Assembly (NCBI GenBank): GCA_050999295.1
Contig: JBPCPI010000168.1
Coordinates: 1-12,863 of the forward strand
Direction of reading: 5' to 3'
Length of the DNA: 12,863 nt
Origin: JACCQS01 sp050999295
GTDB taxonomy: Bacteria > Actinomycetota > Actinomycetes > Mycobacteriales > Geodermatophilaceae
The position numbers were made by a program, and so were the translations under genes. Below the pieces are notes generated by a model, which had not been told where the DNA came from, made no database searches, and saw only the letters and a list, made by a program, of their open reading frames with translations. Shown piece after piece: positions 7,140-12,863 of the stretch (positions are counted from its first letter, which is position 1; each line of letters opens with the position of its first letter).

Positions 7140-7241
7140 CAGGTTGTGCGTACAACTGCGGAGTAGGAGCCCGATTCCTCGCGGTTATGCGCATGACCGC
7201 AAGAGAAGCGCGCTGGATCTGACGGTTATGCGCATAACCGC
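7140..7241. repeat. palindromic repeat cluster, three copies (C, D, E), 41-bp register
   Basis: Copies start at 7140 (C, CAGGTTGTGCGTACAACTGC), 7181 (D, GCGGTTATGCGCATGACCGC) and 7222 (E, ACGGTTATGCGCATAACCGC). Both intervals are exactly 41 bp with 21-bp unique spacers, the same register as the upstream cluster. E has a perfect 16-bp palindromic core (7224-7239). D and the reverse complement of E agree at 18 of 20 positions. Spacers carry weak dyads of their own (AGGA...TCCT at 7165-7179, AGCGCGCT at 7207-7214). The cluster begins 9 bp after the DUF559-protein stop and ends 28 bp before the PAC2 gene stop on the other strand. Confidence 0.92.
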
Positions 7242-7269
7242 GGGGACTGGCCTCCGAGCCGGGGGGGGG

Positions 7270-8190
7270 TTAGTTCGCGGGGCCGGGGGTTGGGCCGTCT
7301 TCGTCGTGGTGGGCCAGGAAGCGTTCGACCTGGGCACCGATGTCCTCAGCGGACAGCGTCGACAGTTCGGCGATGCCGGTGTCCCCATCCTCGCTGGTCA
7401 AGGCGTCGAATTGACGTTCCAGGGCCGAGACAACCCGGGCGATCTCCTCGTTGCCGGCCAACTGTCCGTCCGCGGCGGCGATCACCCGGGTTCCGGCCTC
7501 GATCAGGTCACCCAACGGAAGCGAGAGGCCCGTCGATGCGGCGGTCGCCTCGAGCAGCGCGGCCGAGGCTGCCGGGTAGTCGGACTCGGCCAGGTAGTAC
7601 GGCACGTGCGCGGCGAAACCGAAACCGTCGTGACCGGCCGCACCCAGTCGGATCTCGAACAGCGCACCGAGACTAGCCGGCACAGTGACCCTGCCGCGCC
7701 AGAGGTTGGTACCGGTGACCAGCCCGGAGCGCGTGGCATGCGAGGTCACCGTGACGGGTCGGGTGTGCGGCATCGCCATCGGAATGCCCAACAGACCCAC
7801 ACTGCGCTGGACGTCGAAACGCGTCACCAGGTCCAACAGCGCCTCGGTGAAGCGATCCCAGAGGAAGTCCGGCTCTGGACCGGCCAGTAACAGGAAGCTG
7901 GTCCCGTCGGAATCGGTCACCCGGTACAGCAGGAGTTCCGGTGCGACGTAGTCCTCGTAGTGATCTTCGGCGAAGGTCAATCGGGGCCGGCGGCTGCGGT
8001 AGTCGATCAGGACGTCGTGGTCGAACCGGACCACGACTTCGTGCTCCAGGCTGTCCAGCAGTTGATCGACCGCCAGGCTCACCGCAGACCCGGCATCGAT
8101 GAAGCCGGGAATGGCCTGCACGAGCGTCGCGGCGCTCAACATGTCCGCACCTGGCTCGAGGCGATACAGATCGCCCGGCTCGATGCTCAC
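7270..8190 (-). CDS. PAC2 family protein (proteasome-assembly-chaperone-like)
   Basis: This 306-residue protein belongs to the actinobacterial PAC2 family (fold shared with eukaryotic proteasome assembly chaperone 2). Its bacterial role is not established. Family landmarks are LVQAIPGFIDAGSAV (23-37), VDQLLDSLE, IDYRSRRPRLTF (62-73), LLLAGPEPDFLWDRF (100-114), GIPMAMPHTRP (135-145), VTSHATR and GFGFAAHVPYYLAESDYPAA (189-208). A charged helical stretch ends the protein. GTG 8190 (MSIEPGDLYRL) fits homologues; the frame is open further upstream but that part overlaps the preceding gene and looks non-coding. It has no strong ribosome site of its own. Instead, a small ORF with AGGAG (8215-8219) ends in a GTGA overlap with this start, suggesting coupled translation. 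It lies 58 bp after a small membrane-protein gene on the same strand, probably one operon. Confidence 0.88.
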   Translation of the reverse strand: MSIEPGDLYRLEPGADMLSAATLVQAIPGFIDAGSAVSLAVDQLLDSLEHEVVVRFDHDVLIDYRSRRPRLTFAEDHYEDYVAPELLLYRVTDSDGTSFLLLAGPEPDFLWDRFTEALLDLVTRFDVQRSVGLLGIPMAMPHTRPVTVTSHATRSGLVTGTNLWRGRVTVPASLGALFEIRLGAAGHDGFGFAAHVPYYLAESDYPAASAALLEATAASTGLSLPLGDLIEAGTRVIAAADGQLAGNEEIARVVSALERQFDALTSEDGDTGIAELSTLSAEDIGAQVERFLAHHDEDGPTPGPAN

Positions 8191-8252
8191 GACGCAATGC
8201 TCATCGGGGTGCCGCTCCTGCGCCTGATCCTCATGCGGCCCAACGGTGTCAT
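8187..8252 (-). CDS. possible 21-codon ORF bridging two genes
   Basis: This minus-strand ORF could encode MTPLGRMRIRRRSGTPMSIA plus a final Ser, a basic peptide with no recognised homologue. Its first ATG overlaps the stop of the membrane-protein gene (ATGA at 8249-8252). Its TGA overlaps the GTG start of the PAC2 gene (GTGA at 8187-8190). An internal in-frame ATG at 8204 has AGGAG (8215-8219) 10 nt upstream, a better ribosome site than the PAC2 start has. It could act as a translation relay rather than make a working peptide. Short open frames are common by chance in high-GC DNA, so confidence is low. Confidence 0.3.
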   Translation of the reverse strand: MTPLGRMRIRRRSGTPMSIAS

Positions 8253-8578
8253 GCGTCGCTGATCTGGCCGAACCCGAGGGCCAGCGGCCGGGCCCGGGGG
8301 ACGTCGTCGGCGAAAACGAGGACATCGACATGACTGGAGTCTCGCGCCGAAATGGTGGAACGAATTCCGGCGTCGGACAGGACCGCGCTCAGGGACAGTG
8401 CCGACTCCCGTGTCCCGGTCGTGGCGACGGGGCGGAGCAGGCCGTGCGGGGAAGCGGACGTCTTGCTGCTGCGGACGGGTGCGAATGCCCAGCGGATGAA
8501 CATGATCAGGATGACCACGACGACGACTGCCGCGACCGGACCGACCGCGTAATGGAGGCTGCCCGCATCGACCGGCAC
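8249..8578 (-). CDS. small single-pass membrane protein
   Basis: This is a 109-residue protein of unknown function, of a type I associate with actinobacteria. A short N-terminus (MPVDAGSLHYAVGP) leads into one membrane helix (about 11-30, AVGPVAAVVVVVILIMFIRW). A basic linker and a soluble C-terminal part follow. The segment LLRPVATTGTRESALSLSAVL (47 onward) and the later DVLVFADDVPRARPL loosely resemble DUF2007-type small domains; this is only an impression. GTG 8578 was chosen because a perfect AGGAGG (8587-8592) lies 8 nt upstream; in-frame ATGs at 8611, 8641 and 8656 lack this. It is probably the first gene of an operon with the PAC2 gene and is divergent from the mutase gene. Confidence 0.75.
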   Translation of the reverse strand: MPVDAGSLHYAVGPVAAVVVVVILIMFIRWAFAPVRSSKTSASPHGLLRPVATTGTRESALSLSAVLSDAGIRSTISARDSSHVDVLVFADDVPRARPLALGFGQISDA

Positions 8579-8586
8579 GCCACGCA

Positions 8587-8592
8587 CCTCCT
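8587..8592 (-). promoter_or_regulatory. strong ribosome binding site deciding the small membrane protein start
   Basis: AGGAGG on the minus strand (cctcct on the plus strand) sits 8 nt before GTG 8578. It argues against the longer open frame that begins at 8656, which would overlap the start of the divergent mutase region. Confidence 0.75.
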
Positions 8593-8715
8593 CGTTCAGC
8601 CCTACCAACATCGTGTCGTGCCTACCAGTCCAGTCTGCCATTGCGTTGCCCGCCATCGCCCCGGAGTGTGGCTCGCGCCACTGGCGATCGGCCTCCCACA
8701 GCAGGACTGCGCACT

Positions 8716-8721
8716 TACACT
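8716..8721 (+). promoter_or_regulatory. -10-like element placed for leaderless transcription of the mutase gene
   Basis: TACACT fits the actinobacterial TANNNT -10 pattern. Its last T is 7 nt before the A of the mutase ATG (8728), which would make that A the first transcribed base. No ribosome binding site is visible before the ATG, in keeping with a leaderless message. No TTGACA-like -35 was found at the expected distance. Confidence 0.45.
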
Positions 8722-8727
8722 CCGTCC

Positions 8728-10749
8728 ATGCCCTACCCGTCCAGTGCCGGGGAGCGGGACCGGCCCTGGGTGATCCGGACCTATGCCGGGCACTCCTCGG
8801 CCAAGGAGTCCAACGCGCTGTATCGGCGCAATCTCGACAAGGGTCAGACCGGCCTGTCGGTCGCCTTCGATCTGCCCACCCAGACCGGGTACGACGCCGA
8901 CAACCCGCTGGCCGCCGGCGAGGTCGGCAAAGTCGGCGTTCCGATCGCCCACCTCGGCGACATGCGAGCCCTGTTCGACGGCATACCGCTGGCCACGATG
9001 AATACGTCGATGACCATCAACGCGACCGCGATGTGGTTGCTGGCGCTCTACGAAGTCGTCGCCGAGGAGCAAGCCAGGGCCGAGGGCACCGATCCGGCCG
9101 AGGCCGTCGAGGCACTGACCGGGACCACGCAGAACGACATCATCAAGGAGTACCTGTCCCGCGGGACCTACATCTTTCCGCCCGCGCCCTCGCTGCGGTT
9201 GATCACCGACATGGTCGCCTACTCCGTCAGCAAGATGCCCAAGTGGAACCCGACCAACATCTGCAGCTACCACTTGCAGGAGGCCGGCGCCACGCCGGTA
9301 CAGGAGATCGCGTACGCCATGAGTACGGCGATCGCGGTGCTCGATGCGGTACGGGACTCCGGTCAGGTGCCACCGGACCGGTTCGGCGACGTGGTCGCCA
9401 GGATCTCCTTCTTCGTCAACGCCGGGGTGCGCTTCGTCGAGGAGATGTGCAAGCTGCGCGCCTTCACCCAGCTCTGGGACGAGCTGACCCTCGAGCGGTA
9501 CGGCGTCACCGATCCCCACCATCGCCGCTTCAGGTACGGCGTGCAGGTCAACTCGTTGGGCCTGACCGAGGCTCAGCCGGAGAACAACGTGCAGCGGATC
9601 GTGCTGGAGATGCTCGCGGTGACCCTGTCCCGGGACGCCAGGGCTCGTGCGGTGCAACTGCCGGCATGGAACGAGGCCCTCGGCTTGCCGCGCCCCTGGG
9701 ATCAACAGTGGTCGCTGCGGATGCAGCAGGTGTTGGCGTACGAGACCGACCTACTCGACTACGAGGATCTGTTCACCGGCTCGGTCGTCGTGGAGCAGAA
9801 GGTGGCCGATCTGGTCGCCGGCGCCAAGGCCGAGATCGCCCGGATCGACGAGATGGGCGGAGCCGTCGCCGCCGTCGAGTCCGGTTACATGAAGAGCGAG
9901 ATGGTCGCCTCGCTGGCCCAGCGACGGGCCCGGATCGAGAGCGGCGAGGATGTCATCGTCGGCGTCAACCGGTTCCAGACCACCGAGGAGAATCCGCTGC
10001 TGGCCGACCTCGACGCGGCGATCATGACCGTAGATCCCGCCGTCGAGCGCGCTGCCCGGGAGTCGTTGGTCGCCTGGCGTGCCGGGCGCGACGACGTCGA
10101 GGTCGAACGGTCCCTCGAGGCGCTGCGGGATGCCGCGAAGACGCAGGACAACCTGATGGTGACCACTGTGGCCTGTGCGCGAGCCGGGGTCACCACGGGG
10201 GAGTGGGCCGGGCTGCTGCGGGAGGTGTTCGGTGAGTACCGCGCACCGACCGGCGTGTCCGGAGCCCCGAGCGGTGCCGCGCCCGGCCAGGCATTGATCG
10301 CCGTACGCGAGCGGGTTCGTGCAACCGGCGAGTTGATCGGATCCAAGCTGCGGATGCTGGTCGGCAAGCCTGGGCTCGACGGGCACTCGAACGGCGCCGA
10401 GCAGATCGCCGTGCGCGCCCGCGATGCCGGTTTCGAGGTGATCTACCAGGGGATCCGGCTGACGCCGGCCCAGATCGTCGAGACCGCAGTCCAGGAGGAC
10501 GTGCACGTCGTCGGCCTGTCGGTGCTTTCCGGGTCCCATCTCCAAGTCGTGCCGGCTGTCGTCGAAGGGCTGCGCGCCCAAGGACTCGACGACGTTCCGG
10601 TCGTGGTCGGCGGGATCGTGCCGGACACCGACGCTCGACGGTTGCGTGAGCTGGGCGTGGCAAAGGTGTTCACGCCCAAGGACTTCGGACTCAACGACAT
10701 CATGGACCAGATCGTTACCGTGGTCCGCGATGCCCACGGTCTCGACTGA
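8728..10749 (+). CDS. meaA: adenosylcobalamin-dependent acyl-CoA mutase, MeaA (ethylmalonyl-CoA mutase) type
   Basis: MeaA-type mutases rearrange the carbon skeleton of ethylmalonyl-CoA to methylsuccinyl-CoA in the ethylmalonyl-CoA pathway of acetate assimilation. The 673-residue protein has the substrate-binding barrel first (about 10-510): RPWVIRTYAGHSSAKESNALY, DLPTQTGYD (48-56), TGTTQNDIIKEYLSRGTYIF, YHLQEAGATPVQEIAYAMST and AWNEALGLPRPWDQQWSLR. A B12-binding domain follows (about 538-668) with DGHSNG (551-556; H553 would ligate cobalt), then GLSVLSGSH and VVVGGIVP. PTQTGYD differs from the ATHRGYD of methylmalonyl-CoA mutases and fits MeaA from Streptomyces. Both domains are on one chain. 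ATG 8728 was chosen because homologues begin just before DRPW and a leaderless promoter motif precedes it. No crotonyl-CoA carboxylase/reductase gene is in the window, so the pathway is inferred from family only. Confidence 0.88.
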   Translation: MPYPSSAGERDRPWVIRTYAGHSSAKESNALYRRNLDKGQTGLSVAFDLPTQTGYDADNPLAAGEVGKVGVPIAHLGDMRALFDGIPLATMNTSMTINATAMWLLALYEVVAEEQARAEGTDPAEAVEALTGTTQNDIIKEYLSRGTYIFPPAPSLRLITDMVAYSVSKMPKWNPTNICSYHLQEAGATPVQEIAYAMSTAIAVLDAVRDSGQVPPDRFGDVVARISFFVNAGVRFVEEMCKLRAFTQLWDELTLERYGVTDPHHRRFRYGVQVNSLGLTEAQPENNVQRIVLEMLAVTLSRDARARAVQLPAWNEALGLPRPWDQQWSLRMQQVLAYETDLLDYEDLFTGSVVVEQKVADLVAGAKAEIARIDEMGGAVAAVESGYMKSEMVASLAQRRARIESGEDVIVGVNRFQTTEENPLLADLDAAIMTVDPAVERAARESLVAWRAGRDDVEVERSLEALRDAAKTQDNLMVTTVACARAGVTTGEWAGLLREVFGEYRAPTGVSGAPSGAAPGQALIAVRERVRATGELIGSKLRMLVGKPGLDGHSNGAEQIAVRARDAGFEVIYQGIRLTPAQIVETAVQEDVHVVGLSVLSGSHLQVVPAVVEGLRAQGLDDVPVVVGGIVPDTDARRLRELGVAKVFTPKDFGLNDIMDQIVTVVRDAHGLD

Positions 10750-10759
10750 GCAGAGGGAT

Positions 10760-11551
10760 CTAGCCGCCGGACGCTATCTGTACTGCGGCCTCGGCGACTG
10801 CCAGGAGGCGGGCTTCTGCGTCTGGACGGTCGATGATCTCGGAGTCGAATGCGATCTCGATGAGCTCGGCACCGAGCCGGACCAGCGCCACGGTCGCGAA
10901 GAACGTGTTGGGTGCACTCGTGGTCGGTTCGCGGAAGAACAGCACGTACTCGTCGCCGACCCCGTTGAGCACACCGGTCGTTCTGACCGTGGCCTGCGGA
11001 TCCGGTACGTCGGGGCAGAGTTGGGCTTGAAAGACCAGGGTGTGCAAGGTGCGTGCCGCCGCGAGCGGATCGGCATGCGGCCAGATCATCTCGGTGAACT
11101 GCCCGTCGTCGACCCGGAAGACGATGGACGGGTAGCTGGCATCCATGATCGACGGGCCACCGGGTTGCCCGATCGAAGTCTCGCACAGGACCGGGATCGC
11201 CGACGCCGCGCTGATGATGGTGAACTGTCGAACGACTTCTTCACCGATCGCTGAGAGGTCATCCGCAGTCAGGATGGGCAGCGGCTCCCGCCCGTAGTTC
11301 GGATCGAACGGCGGTCCGGCCAAGAAATCAAAGTCGCTCTCGAACCCGAGGAAGAGGTAGCCGAGTCCGGCGAGTGTTCGGGGGTTGTTGTGTCCCACGA
11401 GAAATCCACCGACTGACCCGGCCAACAGACCTACTACGAGGATCGCTGCGGCTGCGGCCGGATGGCCCAGCGCAGGATCGAGCCTTCGCCGCCAGGCCGA
11501 TCTCGGCCGCGGCGCGGACTCGATCAGGTCCTCGTCGTGCTGGTCACTCAC
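10760..11551 (-). CDS. membrane-anchored extracytoplasmic protein, paralogue 3 of a three-gene set
   Basis: The function of this 263-residue protein is unknown. It has a charged cytoplasmic N-terminus (with EDLIES and RRRL), one membrane helix at about 31-53 (PAAAAAILVVGLLAGSVGGF), and an exported domain. The exported domain has two Cys, C123 and C179, 55 residues apart. It also has the motif GVGDEYVLFF (197-206), then an alternating beta pattern (ATVALVRLGAELIEIAF) and a terminal helix. The Cys pair, GDEY and beta-strand arrangement recall the PknH-type extracytoplasmic sensor domains of mycobacteria; this is a resemblance, not an identification. GTG 11551 overlaps the upstream gene's TGA by four bases (GTGA), so translation is probably coupled. 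It converges with the mutase gene across only 10 bp. Confidence 0.7.
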   Translation of the reverse strand: MSDQHDEDLIESAPRPRSAWRRRLDPALGHPAAAAAILVVGLLAGSVGGFLVGHNNPRTLAGLGYLFLGFESDFDFLAGPPFDPNYGREPLPILTADDLSAIGEEVVRQFTIISAASAIPVLCETSIGQPGGPSIMDASYPSIVFRVDDGQFTEMIWPHADPLAAARTLHTLVFQAQLCPDVPDPQATVRTTGVLNGVGDEYVLFFREPTTSAPNTFFATVALVRLGAELIEIAFDSEIIDRPDAEARLLAVAEAAVQIASGG

Positions 11552-12390
11552 CCAGCCAGCATCCTCGAAACGGCAACCTCTGCGATCCGTAATGCCCGAG
11601 CCAGGCCGTCCGGTACGGCAACGGCGCCATCGGGCGAGAGTGCTATTTCGAGCAGCCTTTCGCCGACCCGGACGAGGACCACGATACTCGTCTCACCCAG
11701 TCCGGAACCTGGGTTGAGGCGGCTCACCGTGAAGGTCGCGTACTCGTCACCGATGCCGGCCTCGATGCCGTCGGTCTGAACGGTGAGACCGTCGCCGTTC
11801 CCGCAACTACCAACGAGCTCGACCGTGCCGCGCAGGGTGGACGCCGCCAGCACGCCGAGGTCAGGGCCGATGTGTTCGGTAAGGGTGGCACCGCTCAGTC
11901 TGTAGGAGGTCGTAGCGATCGGGTTGACTCGGGGCGCCGGGACGGGCTCACGTCCGGGGCTCGGCTCATTTCCGCAGAGTCCGTCCAATCCTGAGGTGAA
12001 ATCGACGCTCATAGCACCAGCCGACGCGGGTGTCTCGCCCGCATCCTGGAGGTCGTCGGTGGTCAAGAATTCGCTGACTGTAGTGAAGACGATGACTCCA
12101 TCCTCCTGCGCGAGGACGCTGTCGCCGGGGACGATGGGGATGTATCCGGCATCTGGCCCTGGCACGGCGTCGATCCCCAGCGTGGCGGTCTGCTCGGGGC
12201 CGTAAACGCTCCCGACCAGGAAGCCGGCCACCAGTCCGAGCACCAGTGCCACAGCGACGATTCCGGCCACGAGTTTGCGGCCCATTGAGACGGGTGCTAG
12301 CAGAGCGAGACGGCGCCGCATCTCGGTCCCGTGGCCAGACTTGGGCTTGGACTCGATCATGTCCTCGGAACCCGCTTCCGGCTGCATCAC
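11548..12390 (-). CDS. membrane-anchored extracytoplasmic protein, paralogue 2 of a three-gene set
   Basis: The function of this 280-residue protein is unknown. It has the same plan as its neighbours: a cytoplasmic N-terminus with EDMIES and MRRRL, a membrane helix at about 40-62 (LVAGIVAVALVLGLVAGFLV), and an exported domain. The Cys pair is C139 and C196, 56 residues apart, followed by GIGDEYATF (212-220), a beta stretch (TSIVVLVRVGERLLEIAL) and an Ala-rich last helix. The N-terminal motif (E)D(L/M)IES and the RRRL before the membrane are shared with paralogue 3, so the cytoplasmic part may also be conserved. The start is GTG 12390, overlapping the upstream stop as GTGA, or the next codon ATG 12387. 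Confidence 0.7.
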   Translation of the reverse strand: MMQPEAGSEDMIESKPKSGHGTEMRRRLALLAPVSMGRKLVAGIVAVALVLGLVAGFLVGSVYGPEQTATLGIDAVPGPDAGYIPIVPGDSVLAQEDGVIVFTTVSEFLTTDDLQDAGETPASAGAMSVDFTSGLDGLCGNEPSPGREPVPAPRVNPIATTSYRLSGATLTEHIGPDLGVLAASTLRGTVELVGSCGNGDGLTVQTDGIEAGIGDEYATFTVSRLNPGSGLGETSIVVLVRVGERLLEIALSPDGAVAVPDGLARALRIAEVAVSRMLAG

Positions 12391-12863
12391 CCGAAGGTCA
12401 CGACCCGGTCCACGGCTACTTGCGCCAACGCTCGGGCGCGGTTGTCGCCGTCGGCCATGGTCGGCCCGTCCGGTCTGAGTACGACCTCGACGAGCACGTT
12501 CGCGATTCGGGTCACCGTGATCTCGAAGATTCTGATGACCCCGTCCTCACCGCTTTCCACTCGGAGATCGAAGTAGGAGATCTCTTCACCGACACTGGAA
12601 TCGGTGCCGACGTACTGAATCGTGGAGTATTCGTCGACAACTGGACATGCCTGAGCGTCCACGCTCAACCGGGCCAGGGCGTCGGCGGCCTCCTGGTCGG
12701 ACCCGTACTGCAGGTCGGACTGGGTCAACACACCGTCCGAGATCACCCACGCCTTGGCAACGACCTCGTCCGGTCCGGAGTACTGCTCCCACGAGTTAAC
12801 TGCACTGCACAGGCGGGGAAAGACCAACGTGGCGCCGTACGGAACCGTTCCCGGACCGCTCTC
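12387..12863 (-). CDS. extracytoplasmic domain protein, paralogue 1, 5' end outside window
   Basis: This is the C-terminal 158 codons of a gene that runs in from beyond base 12863; the frame is open to the edge, so the TTG at 12827 is probably not the start. It carries the same two Cys (PRLCSAV and AQACPVV, 53 residues apart). The same motif appears as SVGEEISYF, followed by the beta stretch FEITVTRIANVLVEVVLRPDG and a last helix ending VVTFG. The membrane anchor expected from its two neighbours would lie outside the window. Its TGA overlaps the next gene's GTG. Function unknown. Confidence 0.65.
   Translation of the reverse strand, partial: ESGPGTVPYGATLVFPRLCSAVNSWEQYSGPDEVVAKAWVISDGVLTQSDLQYGSDQEAADALARLSVDAQACPVVDEYSTIQYVGTDSSVGEEISYFDLRVESGEDGVIRIFEITVTRIANVLVEVVLRPDGPTMADGDNRARALAQVAVDRVVTFG

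Noticed and set aside
6112..7241. CRISPR array
   Set aside because: Repeats of 20 bp are too variable and palindromic throughout, spacers are 21 bp, there are at most three units per cluster, and no cas gene is present.
7042..7890. 282-codon + strand frame across the downstream palindromes and the PAC2 gene
   Set aside because: It runs antisense to the PAC2 gene, overlaps the end of the DUF559 gene, and has no recognisable domain.
8191..8331. 47-residue N-terminal extension of the PAC2 protein
   Set aside because: It overlaps the membrane-protein gene and does not resemble the family, whose members begin near the chosen GTG.
8613..10235. 540-codon open frame in another + frame over the mutase gene
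   Set aside because: Arg-rich shadow of meaA; the meaA frame has full family conservation.

Overview
The window is a high-GC stretch of an actinobacterial (Actinomycetota) chromosome. The organism cannot be named from the sequence. The evidence is the strong G/C third-position bias, many GTG starts, an F-type ATP synthase operon followed by a DUF2550 membrane protein, a PduO-type adenosyltransferase and murA, an actinobacterial PAC2-family protein, and MurA with Asp in place of the fosfomycin-target Cys.

Layout, + strand unless stated. Bases 1-3645 are the end of the ATP synthase operon: atpA (3' end only), atpG, atpD and atpC. AtpD carries an unusual acidic Ser/Asp tail of about 136 residues. 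A DUF2550 gene follows (3724-4161) and meets, tail to tail, a minus-strand cob(I)alamin adenosyltransferase gene (4167-4748). That gene diverges from murA (4817-6100) across 68 bp containing a palindromic -10-like sequence.

Downstream of murA lies the most unusual region. A gene for a winged-helix plus DUF559 (Vsr-like nuclease fold) protein (about 6240-7130) is flanked on both sides by copies of a 20-bp palindrome, consensus GCGGTTRTGCGCAYAACCGC. There are two copies before the gene and three after. Within each cluster the copies are exactly 41 bp apart, start to start. The clusters sit just past the 3' ends of murA and of the convergent PAC2 gene, so the nuclease gene looks as if it occupies, or brought with it, a phased palindrome array.

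Bases 7270-8578 hold two minus-strand genes: a small one-pass membrane protein, then a PAC2-family protein. A possible 21-codon ORF bridges them with stop/start overlaps at both ends. A B12-dependent mutase of the MeaA (ethylmalonyl-CoA mutase) type follows on the + strand (8728-10749), with a -10 motif placed for leaderless transcription. The adenosyltransferase at 4167-4748 makes the cofactor that this enzyme class needs. The window ends with three tightly overlapping minus-strand genes (10760 to beyond 12863). They encode divergent paralogues sharing a conserved Cys pair and a V/I-G-D/E-E motif. The two complete ones are anchored by a single N-terminal membrane segment.

No tRNA, rRNA, insertion sequence or CRISPR array was seen, and no gene-free stretch exceeds 300 bases. 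The longest gaps are 139 bp (6101-6239 and 7131-7269, which hold the palindromes) and 149 bp (8579-8727).
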